From a virus: DNA of 56,433 bases. This document shows positions 8,124 through 17,200 of this stretch, piece by piece. The DNA is taken from positions 64,001 through 120,433 of IMG/VR virus record IMGVR_UViG_3300025467_000526, one strand, 5' to 3'. The notes under the pieces are model-generated. The model saw only the letters and a list, made by a program, of their open reading frames with translations, was not told the origin of the DNA and ran no database searches. Every line of letters starts with the position of its first letter. Positions within the stretch are counted from its first letter, which is position 1. A program made the translations under genes and the position numbers.

Positions 8124-8124
8124 T

Positions 8125-8577
8125 ATGTGGCAATTTCAATGGATGATGAGTCTAATACCTGATGCAATATTAAACTGGATTTACTGGGCTATAATTGCAG
8201 TAGGACTTACAGGTATGGTTGCAAGTTGGATTGGAAAATTTATTCCGTTCTACGGCAAATATGTAAGAATATTAAAACCTGTTGGAATTGCACTAGTAAT
8301 TTTAGGTGTATGGTTACGCGGCGGCTACGATGTCGAGATGGCGTGGAAAGCAAAAACAGCAGATCTCGAGTCTAAAGTAGCTGTGTCTGAAAAGCAAAGT
8401 AAGGATGCCAACAATCAATTACAAGATGCATTAAAAGGAAAAACTAAAGTTATCCACAATGTACAAGTTGTTGTCAAAGAACATATTGTACACGATGCTT
8501 CGGCCATAGATGCAGAATGTAAACTTGCTCCAGAAGCAATTAAGGATCTTAATGATGCCGCAGGAGTAATCAAATGA
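8125..8577 (+). CDS. Inner-membrane spanin-like protein (membrane anchor plus periplasmic coiled coil)
   Basis: Two hydrophobic segments (around residues 12-38 and 48-66) precede a charged, Ala/Lys/Gln-rich helix (residues 72-110) typical of the periplasmic coiled coil of i-spanins. The four-base overlap with a lipoprotein gene downstream is the usual i-spanin/o-spanin order; together they fuse inner and outer membranes after peptidoglycan is cut. The extra transmembrane segment compared with lambda Rz leaves open that it also has a holin-like part. Confidence 0.7.
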   Translation: MWQFQWMMSLIPDAILNWIYWAIIAVGLTGMVASWIGKFIPFYGKYVRILKPVGIALVILGVWLRGGYDVEMAWKAKTADLESKVAVSEKQSKDANNQLQDALKGKTKVIHNVQVVVKEHIVHDASAIDAECKLAPEAIKDLNDAAGVIK

Positions 8578-8843
8578 AAAGATTACTAATTTTATCAATT
8601 ATTGTTTTACTTGCAGGATGCAGTACAGCAGTTCCTGTTCAAAGACATTTTCCAGATGTACCTGCTGATATGAAGGTAGCGTGTCCAGATTTAAAATTAA
8701 TCGATCCAAATACAAGCAAACTAAGCGATTTAATTTTAGTAGTCAGTGATAATTACGAACAATATAAAGAATGCAAAATTAAAATAGACGCATGGATTGA
8801 ATGGTATAATACTCAGGAAAAAATATTCGATAGCGTCAAATAA
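8574..8843 (+). CDS. Outer-membrane lipoprotein, o-spanin-like
   Basis: The N-terminus has a lipoprotein signal peptide: two basic residues, a hydrophobic core and the lipobox LLAGCS, so the mature protein starts with a lipidated Cys at about residue 16. The remaining 73 residues contain two further Cys and a short helical end. Position right after the membrane-anchored coiled-coil gene, with a four-base overlap, supports an outer-membrane spanin partner. It shows that the host has an outer membrane. Confidence 0.75.
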   Translation: MKRLLILSIIVLLAGCSTAVPVQRHFPDVPADMKVACPDLKLIDPNTSKLSDLILVVSDNYEQYKECKIKIDAWIEWYNTQEKIFDSVK

Positions 8844-8846
8844 ATA
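8839..8846 (+). promoter_or_regulatory. T4-type late promoter for holin gene
   Basis: AATAAATA matches seven of eight bases of the T4 late element TATAAATA. It overlaps the lipoprotein stop codon and lies 25 bases before the holin ATG, which has a good AGGAG site. Confidence 0.55.
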
Positions 8847-8870
8847 GTAGTACAACAAATAGGAGCGACT

Positions 8871-9347
8871 ATGTCAATGAGTCAGAGCGAAAAGAAAAAA
8901 GAAGATTGGATGAACAGTAAATGGCGTCCAATGATGGGCTGGATGTATATGCTAGTCTGTACTATGGATTTTGTAGGATTTCCAGTCCTATGGAGTTTAT
9001 TACAAGCCATGTCCCATGGGCAAGTTAATAGCCAATGGCAACCATTAACACTTCAAGGCGCCGGTTTATTCCATATCGCAATGGGTGCCATTATTGGTGT
9101 AAGTGCATACGGTCGTACACAGGAAAAATTAAACGGTGCTAACAACGGCGGATTAAGTATGCCAACTAATGTTGGAACAACATATACTCCACCTGCTCCA
9201 ATAACAACTCCTGTGCCAGCAGTAACACCAGTAGCAACTCCTGTAACAGCAGTAACACCAGTAGCAACTCCTGTAACAGCAGTAACACCAGCAGTAAACG
9301 CAAGCGGTAAGAAAGTTATTCCAACATTTTCGCAACCAGCACTATAA
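8871..9347 (+). CDS. 3TM holin (GTA-type holin family) with Thr/Pro/Val-repeat tail
   Basis: The segment WRPMMGWMYMLVCTMDFVGF, then PVLWSLLQA, and later LTLQGAGLFHIAMGAIIGV-AYGRTQEK match my memory of the three-transmembrane holin family found in gene transfer agents and many proteobacterial phages. Holins form inner-membrane lesions that release the endolysin. The C-terminal 60 residues are a Pro/Thr/Val/Ala repeat (AVTPVATPVT units) encoded by an exact tandem DNA repeat, probably a disordered cytoplasmic tail. It belongs to the lysis cluster and has its own late promoter. Confidence 0.82.
   Translation: MSMSQSEKKKEDWMNSKWRPMMGWMYMLVCTMDFVGFPVLWSLLQAMSHGQVNSQWQPLTLQGAGLFHIAMGAIIGVSAYGRTQEKLNGANNGGLSMPTNVGTTYTPPAPITTPVPAVTPVATPVTAVTPVATPVTAVTPAVNASGKKVIPTFSQPAL
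9219..9299 (+). repeat. 30-bp perfect tandem repeat inside the holin gene
   Basis: A 30-base unit occurs at 9219-9248 and again without change at 9249-9278, followed by a partial third copy. It is in frame (10 codons per unit) and encodes the AVTPVATPVT repeat, so copy-number change would alter only the tail length. Confidence 0.9.
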
Positions 9348-9358
9348 GGAAAAATAAA

Positions 9359-9535
9359 ATGAAAAAAATATTAGCATTAGTAATTTCGGCATGTGTACTA
9401 GCTAGTACTCCTGCATTTGCAGAAACTAAAAAGCCAGCACCAAAAAAAGAAGTTAAACATCATAAAAAGGCAGAAGGTACAGAAATCGCAGGTACCAAAC
9501 CCGATACAGTAGTTCAAAAGAAAAAGAAAAAGTAA
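9359..9535 (+). CDS. Small secreted lysine-rich peptide
   Basis: This 58-residue gene has a clear Sec signal peptide: MKK, the hydrophobic stretch ILALVISACVLA, and STPAFA before the cleavage site at about residue 21. The mature 37 residues contain 13 Lys and two His and end in five consecutive Lys. It has an AAGGA site 11 bases after the holin stop. Its place at the end of the lysis cluster and its strong positive charge suggest it acts in the periplasm, perhaps on the outer membrane as proposed for phage disruptins, or as a lysis modulator. It also resembles acid-shock-like host proteins in composition. Confidence 0.7.
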   Translation: MKKILALVISACVLASTPAFAETKKPAPKKEVKHHKKAEGTEIAGTKPDTVVQKKKKK

Positions 9536-9544
9536 TTCAAATCT

Positions 9545-9599
9545 TTGACAGGCTCCGTTTAAGATAGTATAATTACTATTATTAATTGGAGCCTTTTTT
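9545..9599 (+). promoter_or_regulatory. Consensus sigma70 promoter nested inside an intrinsic terminator, driving dnaJ-def-clpA
   Basis: TTGACA (9545-9550) and TATAAT (9568-9573) are separated by 17 bases, a perfect match. The arms AGGCTCC (from 9550) and GGAGCCT (from 9588) enclose the -10, with an inner palindrome ATAGTA-TAAT-TACTAT, and six T follow. Read-through RNA can fold a terminator; RNA started here (near 9580) contains only the 3' arm and cannot. Confidence 0.75.
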
Positions 9600-9605
9600 A
9601 CGACC

Positions 9606-10484
9606 ATGACTGATTATTACCAAACATTAGGTGTTAGCGAAACAGCTAGCCCAGAAGAAATTAAAAAAGCATACCGAAGCTTGGCTAATAAACATCATCC
9701 AGACAAGGGTGGAGATCAAGCCAAATTCAAAGATATCAGCGTTGCTTATGATACATTAAGTGATGCTCAAAAGAAAGCCGAATACGACCACCAACGACAG
9801 TTTGGAAACGGACAACAATTCCATTTTCATACAGGCAATCCGTTTGGAGGACAACCTGGGTTCGATCCGTTTGGTGGTATATTTGGTCAACAATTTCCGC
9901 AAGGTCACCCATTTGGGGATATTTTTGGACACATGCGCCGTGGACAACCTCAGCGTAATAGAGATTTAAACATTCAATGTACAATTAGTTTTTTAGATAG
10001 TTATACAGGCAAACAACTTGAAGCCAGCTATCAATTACCTAGCGGTAAGAAACAAAACGTAGTTATTAGTGTACCAGCAGGCGTTAATAATGGAGACACT
10101 ATTCGATATCAAGGGCTGGGCGATGACAGTATGCCTGGACCACGCGGTAATCTTAATGTTACAATTTTAGTTCAAGCAGAACCCGGTTATGAACGTAGAG
10201 GGGATGATATATTCCATGCTGTGGATATTACTCCCATCGAAGCAATGATCGGTTGCAGAAAACATGTAAAAAATTTATCAGGCACTGTATTAGATTTAGA
10301 TATCAGAGCTGGTATAGAACATGGTGCAGAATTTGCTAGTAACGGGCACGGGTTTCCAAATGTAAATAATGGATACAAAGGAAGATTTGTTACAGTAATC
10401 AAAATTAAACCAACTCCTGTAACCGACTCCGGAATTATTCAACAATTAAAAGATATCGATGCTAAAATTAATCAAAGAAACTGA
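9606..10484 (+). CDS. dnaJ: DnaJ/CbpA-type J-domain co-chaperone
   Basis: J-domain proteins stimulate the ATPase of DnaK and deliver substrates. Residues 3-60 are a J domain (DYYQTLGVSETASPEEIKKA) with the essential HPD motif followed by KGGD. A Gly/Phe-rich linker (residues 75-115, with repeated NPFGG/DPFGG units) precedes two beta-sandwich substrate domains. The Cys-rich zinc domain of class A DnaJ is absent, making it CbpA-like. No phage DnaK is present in the window, so it would act on host DnaK. The promoter is strong but the nearest GGAG lies 14 bases from the ATG, so translation may be modest. Confidence 0.93.
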   Translation: MTDYYQTLGVSETASPEEIKKAYRSLANKHHPDKGGDQAKFKDISVAYDTLSDAQKKAEYDHQRQFGNGQQFHFHTGNPFGGQPGFDPFGGIFGQQFPQGHPFGDIFGHMRRGQPQRNRDLNIQCTISFLDSYTGKQLEASYQLPSGKKQNVVISVPAGVNNGDTIRYQGLGDDSMPGPRGNLNVTILVQAEPGYERRGDDIFHAVDITPIEAMIGCRKHVKNLSGTVLDLDIRAGIEHGAEFASNGHGFPNVNNGYKGRFVTVIKIKPTPVTDSGIIQQLKDIDAKINQRN

Positions 10485-10965
10485 TCCCATATTAAAACAA
10501 CGTGCTGAAGATTGGGACTTTGGGTTAGATTCTAACGCAGATCAACTTGAAGATGAAATGATTGACATAATGATTGCCAACAATGGAATTGGGTTGGCGG
10601 CAAACCAAGTTGGCTTACTCAAGCGAGTATTTGTTATTAAGTTAGATAACGGTCGTAGGCTAGGAATGTTTAATCCAAGATTAATCAAATCTAGCGAAGA
10701 AATACAAATAGCTGAAGAAGGTTGTTTAAGTTTTCCAGATTTATTTCTAGATATTCCCCGTCCTCAACAAATCGACGTTGCATTTCTTGACAAAAATGCA
10801 CAAGAGTGTACAATGACATTATCAGGCATTACTGCTAGATGTTTCCTCCATGAATTGGATCATTTAAACGGTATATGTTTCACTGATAACATTAGTGTAT
10901 TGAAATTAGCAATGGCTCGTAAACGACAAAACAAGATAAGGAACAGTAATGGTCGAACCAAGTGA
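10459..10965 (+). CDS. def: Peptide deformylase
   Basis: Removes the formyl group from nascent N-terminal methionine. All three active-site motifs are intact: GIGLAANQ (residues 43-50), EGCLSFP with metal ligand Cys89, and HELDH with His131, Glu132 and His135. The length of 168 residues is normal for a full deformylase, whereas many phage versions are shorter. It starts inside the end of dnaJ (26-base overlap) and ends inside clpA, so the three proteins are translationally linked. A role in speeding maturation of phage or host-redirected proteins is plausible. Confidence 0.95.
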   Translation: MLKLIKETDPILKQRAEDWDFGLDSNADQLEDEMIDIMIANNGIGLAANQVGLLKRVFVIKLDNGRRLGMFNPRLIKSSEEIQIAEEGCLSFPDLFLDIPRPQQIDVAFLDKNAQECTMTLSGITARCFLHELDHLNGICFTDNISVLKLAMARKRQNKIRNSNGRTK

Positions 10966-13228
10966 TAACCTACAAGCAGTTTTTGAAAAAGCAATTGATA
11001 CTGCTAAGAAACTACATCACGAATATCTAACAATAGAACATTTATTGTTTGCGATGTTATCCGATGAAGGGTTTACTACTACGATAACAGGGTTTGGTAG
11101 TAATCCTGATGCCCTTAAAATTAATTTAGAAGATTATTTGAATAATAAATGCAAAGAAATCGTACTGAATGAAGTAGTAATTAAACCTAAAAAGACTCAG
11201 AGTGTTGAACGTGTACTTAATCGTGCGTTCACTCAGGTATTATTTAATGGGCGTCAAAAAATTGAACCAACTGATGTGTTCCTTGCTATGATAGGCGAAA
11301 AACGTAGTTGGGCGTATTTTTATATTCATCAAGCTGGTATAGATAAAGATAAATTTGCAGAGTATCTTACAAATACTTCCGAAGAAGAATTTGAAGAATC
11401 TGGTCCACAAGAAGGTACAAGTAGAGCACTAGCGGCATTTACAACTAATTTAAATGAAGAAGTTACTAAGAAAAAGATTGATCCAGTAATTGGTCGTATC
11501 GATGAACTAGAAAACATTGCCCTGGCTTTAGGTCGTCGTAGTAAAAATAACGTAATCCTTGTAGGAGATCCAGGTGTTGGCAAAACTGCTATAGCAGAGG
11601 GGCTTGCCTATAATATCGTAAATGGTGCGGTCCCTGAGTTCTTAAAAGAATACAAGGTTTATAGTTTAGATATTTCAGCTATGCTAGCTGGTAGTAAGTA
11701 TCGTGGCGACTTTGAAGAACGTTTTAAACAAGTACTCAAAGGCCTAGCAAAGAAAGGCAAGACTGTGCTGTTTATCGATGAAGCACACATGATTAGCGGT
11801 GCTGGAAGTGCTAGCAATAGTGCCAACGATCTTGCCAATATGATGAAACCTGCTCTAAGCAAAGGCAACATCAAGGTTATAGCATCAACTACGTGGGAAG
11901 AATATCGTAAACACTTTGAAAAGGATCGTGCATTAATGCGTCGTTTCCAACGCATTACAGTTGATGAACCTACTCAAGAAGTTACACTACAAATTCTTAA
12001 AGGTATTAAGAAGTATTATGAACAATTCCATAATACAAAGATCAAAGACGATGCACTTAATGCCGCTATTAAACTGTCGGTTAAATATCAAACAGACAAA
12101 AAATTACCAGATAAGGCAATCGATTTGATTGACTTGGCATGTAGTCGTTTTAATTTAAAATTAGTTGAAGATCGTATTATTTCTGAACGCGAAATTCAAT
12201 TTGAATTAAGTAAATTGGTTAATATGCCTGAAGAAAAGATTATGGAAACAGAGTCTAGCAATATTGCTAGTTTGCAAACTAATCTTGAAAAAGAAGTGTA
12301 TGGACAAGACATGGCTCTTACAGAAATTGTTGACAAGATTATTGTTGCACAAGCTGGTCTTAAGACAGAAAACAAACCAGTTGGTAGCTTTGTATTCATG
12401 GGTCCTACAGGAACAGGTAAAACTGAAACTGCTAAATCGCTTGCTAAACACTTGGGTGTTAAACTATTGCGTTTTGATATGAGTGAATATCAAGAGAAAC
12501 ACAGTATTAGTAAGTTAATTGGTAGCCCACCAGGATATGTTGGCTTTGAAGAAGATGCTGGACAGTTGATTACACAAATTCAAGAAGCACCTAACGCTGT
12601 TCTGTTGCTAGACGAAGTTGAAAAGGCTCATCCAGATGTGATGACTGTACTGTTGCAACTAATGGACAATGGCTTTATTACCGGATCTAATGGTAAGAAA
12701 GCAGATTGCCGTAACATTATCCTTATTCTTACTACTAATGCTGGCGCAAATTCTGCAGAAAAGAACGCAATTGGGTTTGGTAAACAAGAAAAAGACTATA
12801 GTGATGCAGACTTGAAGAAGTTCCTGACTCCAGAGTTCCGTAATCGTTTGGACGGTGTTGTTACATTCAATAAACTCGGTAAAGATACTATGGTTAAGAT
12901 TGTTAACAAGTTTATTGACGAACTTAAAGAACAGGTTAAAGATAAAGCAGTACGTATTAAAATCAACAAAGAAGCAATTGAATGGTTGATTACTAAAGGA
13001 TTTGATCCTAAGATGGGTGCTCGTCCAGTACAACGAGTAATCGATAAAGAGATCAAACGCAATCTTGCTAAGATGATGTTGTTTGGAGAATTGAAGAATG
13101 GTGGCTGGGCTACTATTACACTCGATAATGATCAATTAGCGATTGTTGCTAAAGCAAAAGAATCTAAAGTACCCTTGCTAACTGTAGACTCTACTACTCC
13201 TTTAGTTGAAATACCAGATGCTGTATAA
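10949..13228 (+). CDS. clpA: ClpA-type AAA+ unfoldase with ClpP-binding loop
   Basis: ClpA unfolds proteins and feeds them to ClpP. The order is complete: Clp_N repeats (residues 1-145), D1 with Walker A GDPGVGKT, Walker B VLFIDEAHM and pore loop YRGDFEER, then D2 with Walker A GPTGTGKTE, pore loop GYVGFEE and Walker B AVLLLDEVEKAHP. There is no ClpB/ClpC middle domain. An IGF tripeptide (residues 608-610), where E. coli ClpA has IGL, should dock into ClpP. The 759 residues equal host ClpA length. No ClpP is visible here, so it likely redirects host ClpP. The last 30 residues are an extra tail. Confidence 0.95.
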   Translation: MVEPSDNLQAVFEKAIDTAKKLHHEYLTIEHLLFAMLSDEGFTTTITGFGSNPDALKINLEDYLNNKCKEIVLNEVVIKPKKTQSVERVLNRAFTQVLFNGRQKIEPTDVFLAMIGEKRSWAYFYIHQAGIDKDKFAEYLTNTSEEEFEESGPQEGTSRALAAFTTNLNEEVTKKKIDPVIGRIDELENIALALGRRSKNNVILVGDPGVGKTAIAEGLAYNIVNGAVPEFLKEYKVYSLDISAMLAGSKYRGDFEERFKQVLKGLAKKGKTVLFIDEAHMISGAGSASNSANDLANMMKPALSKGNIKVIASTTWEEYRKHFEKDRALMRRFQRITVDEPTQEVTLQILKGIKKYYEQFHNTKIKDDALNAAIKLSVKYQTDKKLPDKAIDLIDLACSRFNLKLVEDRIISEREIQFELSKLVNMPEEKIMETESSNIASLQTNLEKEVYGQDMALTEIVDKIIVAQAGLKTENKPVGSFVFMGPTGTGKTETAKSLAKHLGVKLLRFDMSEYQEKHSISKLIGSPPGYVGFEEDAGQLITQIQEAPNAVLLLDEVEKAHPDVMTVLLQLMDNGFITGSNGKKADCRNIILILTTNAGANSAEKNAIGFGKQEKDYSDADLKKFLTPEFRNRLDGVVTFNKLGKDTMVKIVNKFIDELKEQVKDKAVRIKINKEAIEWLITKGFDPKMGARPVQRVIDKEIKRNLAKMMLFGELKNGGWATITLDNDQLAIVAKAKESKVPLLTVDSTTPLVEIPDAV

Positions 13229-13805
13229 AATCACTACAAAATTATTTAGAGGAAAATACCAGTACAAAATTGTACTGGTATGCAGTGTTTCTGCATGGTT
13301 CCGTTCGGGGGACATGCCTGAAACTATACAGCGAATTAAAGAATTAGACTCACCCAAACGTCAAGATGCTAAAGAATACGGTCTTAAGATAGCTTTAGAA
13401 CTTCTAAACCATCAAGATGTTGACGTTCGTGTAGAAAGTCCTTGGATTAGTGTATATACTAATGATAAAAAACTAATAGATCGTCTAGCTAAGATTGATA
13501 AAAATAATGTTAAGTACATTAGCGAACCAGCTGGTTCCCTAGAAGAAAATACTATTTTAATGCCCAAGATGAATTTTGATTATCGTATTACCCTGGGTAA
13601 AACTACTCAAGAACACAGTTCATTTATTGCATGGGCGGAATCTAACCCTAAATTAAAACTAACCCCAAGTTGCAAAAAGGATCTATTAAAGGAACGCACT
13701 TGGGGAGGCAAGCATTTTTATCTCACCGGAGATAACAATTTGCTATTGGCTAAGATGCATTTAGGTGGTAGTATAGCTAAAATCGAACGCATTGTTAAAA
13801 AATAA
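13218..13805 (+). CDS. Conserved T4-like phage protein, function unknown
   Basis: The 195-residue protein begins MLYKITTKLFRGKYQYKIVL and contains a strongly conserved-looking middle (VESPWISVYTND, then ILMPKMNFDYRITLGKTTQE) and end (WGGKHFYLTGDNNLLLAKMH). I recall this family from other T4-like marine phages but no function. It begins inside the end of clpA, so it is co-expressed with the proteostasis genes. ATG 13218 was chosen over an in-frame ATG 12 bases upstream because its sequence fits the family start I recall. A perfect inverted repeat lies at codons 13-22. Confidence 0.85.
   Translation: MLYKITTKLFRGKYQYKIVLVCSVSAWFRSGDMPETIQRIKELDSPKRQDAKEYGLKIALELLNHQDVDVRVESPWISVYTNDKKLIDRLAKIDKNNVKYISEPAGSLEENTILMPKMNFDYRITLGKTTQEHSSFIAWAESNPKLKLTPSCKKDLLKERTWGGKHFYLTGDNNLLLAKMHLGGSIAKIERIVKK
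13256..13281 (+). repeat. Perfect 10-bp inverted repeat near the start of a coding region
   Basis: ATACCAGTAC and GTACTGGTAT flank AAAATT. In RNA this is a 10-bp hairpin (12 bp if the outer loop bases pair) about 40 bases into the gene. It could slow translation or protect the clpA 3' end, or be a protein-binding palindrome in DNA. No T run follows, so it is not a standard terminator. Confidence 0.6.
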
Positions 13806-13820
13806 ACTCGTTACAAAAGC

Positions 13821-13828
13821 GATAAATA
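13821..13828 (+). promoter_or_regulatory. T4-type late promoter upstream of the internal head protein block
   Basis: GATAAATA followed by CT matches seven of eight positions of the T4 late element. It lies 47 bases before the next ATG; a small hairpin (GCAGA with TCTGC, 13837-13850) lies between. Confidence 0.6.
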
Positions 13829-13874
13829 CTCTAACCGCAGAGATTTCTGCTGATTTATTAAAACGGGCTTAAAA

Positions 13875-14249
13875 ATGCGTATACGTGAACTATTTGAAGG
13901 TAATTTTTTTAAAGATGCCGATTATGTACAAGCTAAAGAAGGTGGCGAGCGTGAAATTAACTACGATTTAGTTGATGATATAGCACACTTTATGGAACAA
14001 GACGATCACTGCTATCGTCGATTCTTTCATCCTGCATTGGATCGATTCCTTCATGTCAGAGAAAATAAAAAAGATCCTAAGCCTGAAATCTTTAAAGAAG
14101 CTGTCAAAGAATGTTATAAAATATACGTTCAAAAATTTCCCATCCGTGAACTACCAGATGAATTAGATGAAGATACACTAGGTCAAGTTTGTGAAAAATT
14201 GTATGATGAACACAGTACACATCATGCTGATGGCAAATACAAGGATTAA
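13875..14249 (+). CDS. Probable packaged head protein with capsid-targeting-like N-terminus
   Basis: A 124-residue acidic protein of unknown fold. Its start MRIRELFEG resembles the T4 capsid-targeting sequence of internal proteins (MKTYQEFIAE type), where the prohead protease cuts after (I/L)-x-E; here the site would be LFE|G at residue 8. The body contains an aromatic, acidic helical part (HFMEQDDHCYRRFFHPALDR). It is the first gene after a late promoter and is followed after two bases by the giant internal protein. The targeting role is inferred. Confidence 0.8.
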   Translation: MRIRELFEGNFFKDADYVQAKEGGEREINYDLVDDIAHFMEQDDHCYRRFFHPALDRFLHVRENKKDPKPEIFKEAVKECYKIYVQKFPIRELPDELDEDTLGQVCEKLYDEHSTHHADGKYKD

Positions 14250-14251
14250 TA

Positions 14252-17200
14252 GTGTTTCTTAGAGAATTATTTTATCGTAACCACTCTGCTTTAAACGAAG
14301 GCGGAAACCTTAGCATTGGCGATGCAGACAGTGGTGAACCAGTACACTATGCAGACAAGATAGATTTAGCAGTACATAATCGTACGTACATGGTTGGACT
14401 TTTAAATAAGTTATTGCATGACATTAATCTAGCATTTCATAAACAAACTAGAAAAAATTTATGGGAACCTAACCTACTAAAGAGCAAAGAATTCCTAAGC
14501 GGTAGTAGTTTGCATTTCTTTAACACTGAAGGTATTAGTGATGAGGAATTTGCCAAACATAAACCACGTGTGGGCGATATCGATACACAATGCAATAGAG
14601 ATTTAGAACCACAAGTTAAAGAATTCTTAACAAAATATACAAACAAACAGATCGGCGACACTACATTGCTAGGATTTGGTAGTGGTAATGAACAGTATAA
14701 CGCATTATTCCAATTTGCAAATCCTCCAATCAAAATACAAATCGATTTTGAATTTGGCGAGTATGAAGGCGGAGTTCCTAACGATTGGTTTAAATTTAGC
14801 CATAGCTCAGAGTGGAACGATGTTTCAAACAATATTAAAGGTGTGTTCCACAAATATTTGTATAGAGCATTAGCAGGTTCAATTAAAGTACATGCACATC
14901 TAAAATCATCGGAAGGTCGAGGCAAAGCCAAAGTAACTACAGTAACTCCCGATCATCTTTCAAAATATTCATTTGGGGTATCAGGTAAACAAGGCGGTGG
15001 TCTAAGTGAACCATACAGTCCAGTAGTGGGAGACAATGACGAGCCGCAAGAATTACCACATCCAGAAAATCCGCAACAACAGTTGCCAGTAATGCAAGTG
15101 GCAAAACCAGAAACTCGTGTATACGATCAGCATCTACATAGTCAATTTAAAAAACTATTTCTACGAAATAATCCTAATGCAGAACCTACTCCAGAAGATT
15201 TAAAATTACAATGGAGTTTCTTAGGTACTGTTGACTTAATAGGCAAATATCTATCTAAACAAGAACAACACGAAACAGTAAAACGTTTCTTTGAAATTTG
15301 TTTCGAACCTGGCAGTCAGATGATCGAGCGTGATGATCCTAAAAGTGATGCCGATATTAAATTTGCCGCTATTGATCAAATGTTAGAAAAATTGAATCTA
15401 ACAAATATGAGATCATTAGCAGTTGACATGGCAAAAGAATACGAGGGAGAATTTTTAGATTTAGAAAAATTTAAAAAGAGCTATCAGCGTACTCCAGACC
15501 AAGCTGGTAAAAAAATACAATACGGTAGACATAGAAAAGATGCTATTGCCGGCGGTACATGGCCAGATTGGCGTAAAAACTCAACCGAACAAATATTTGA
15601 AGCAGAAGTCAAAGCTCAACTTAGAAAAAATATGCCGCATATGAAAGATCTAAAAGCCATAGACTTTTTAGATCTAGTAGATGAATTACACGACAATGGT
15701 AAATTTCAACTAAAAAATATTCCATTAAATGTTAAAATAGATGGATTTGGTGGGCGGTTTGGTAAAGACTCGGAAGGTAAACCTTTCATGGGTACTAGTA
15801 ATACTCCTCCTAGATACGAAGCTGGTTTTTTAAAATATCATCAGGCAAAGGGCACACAGGATCCAGAAATACTAGGTCGTGCTAAAAAATTCGACGATTT
15901 ATTTAATGAAATGATCAAGGCAGTTAAACTAGTCGACGATGCCGCAGGTCCAGAGTTGCTTATGAATAAACAAGTAACTTGTGAAGTTTTATTTTTACCA
16001 TTTGCTACAGAAACTGAAGAAGGCAAATTAAAATTTGTTGGTATCCATTACAATAAATTACCAAGAGGTGTACAGTTAGCCTTAGTTCCATTCCGTGTAG
16101 CAGATGCAACTACTGGAGAAGATGTACCAGATGCGGCGAAGATTATTAAAACTATTACTAGCATTGGACAACAAGGTAGTATTATGTTTATCAGTAACGC
16201 ATTAACACAAAATAAACCGTTAGACGTAACTGAAATTATCAATGTTTTAGATAATATCGACGAACTTAAACGCATCGTTTCAGATACGCATGGTAAACGT
16301 GATCGTGCCAGTGTACAGTTAAGAAAAGAAGTTGAAGAAAAACTAGCACCAGTTAAACTTGAATTAGAAAAAGCTATTATTAATGATCCTAACATTGTTG
16401 GAAAAGATTTGCTAGGTAAAGACTACGAAGGTATTGTCATTAATAGTCGACTGGGTCCTATTAAAATTACTAGTCAAGAACAGCGAGATGTTATTAGTGC
16501 CAAAATGGCGGCTAAGGCAAGTGCAAGAACCGAACGTCCTCGTGAAAATTCTAACAAAACGGCTGTAGTTGCTATCGGTAGCTTTGTAGGCCACATCGGG
16601 CATGAGCAATTATTTGACTATACTATTAAAAAAGCACAACAAGTAGGAGGTGATCCTTATTTGTTTATTGGAAATGCTGAAGGCAAAAACGATCCTATCC
16701 CACCAAATGTTAAAGTTCAAACATGGCATAAAATGTATCCAAATTATGCCGCTAATATTAGTACAGTAACACACGAAGGCGGTACGCTAATTCAAAAAAT
16801 TAAACATGAATTAATTAATCCGTTACCGGGCAAGCCTCCACGATACGATAATATTATTATTATGGTAGGTGAAGATCAAGCAGGGTTGAATATGCCAGCC
16901 GCTTTAATGAAGGCAGTTAATAAGTTTCAAGGGTACGAACATGTAAAAGTTAGTTTAGAAACTACACCTCGTGGAACCGGTATGAGCTTTACTCAGTTGC
17001 GTAATATTCTTAAAGATCCAAAAGCTACTCCGCAACAACAGTTGGCGTTATGGGAAAAAGGGTTTGATGTTAACAAATTAGGCAGAGCATGGATTCAACA
17101 TCTAATGGATTTGACACGTAAGGGTATGGGAATTACAACACCAAAACATACACATCATGTTCAGAAACCTGCTATTCCTGCACCAGAACAAGAACCGCTA

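Noticed and set aside
9219-9299. Tandem direct repeats as a CRISPR array
   Set aside because: Units are adjacent without spacers and lie in frame inside a coding region, so it is a coding repeat.
9398-9607. Minus-strand open frame opposite the secreted peptide
   Set aside because: It is Phe/Cys-rich antisense of Lys/Glu codons and spans the dnaJ promoter; the plus-strand frame has a signal peptide and a ribosome-binding site.
12659-13135. 158-residue minus-strand open frame within clpA
   Set aside because: It is antisense to the conserved D2 domain of ClpA and has no ribosome-binding site or recognisable family.
13837-13850. GCAGA/TCTGC hairpin as terminator of the clpA operon
   Set aside because: The stem has only 5 bp and no T run follows at once; it is mentioned only as part of the late promoter region.
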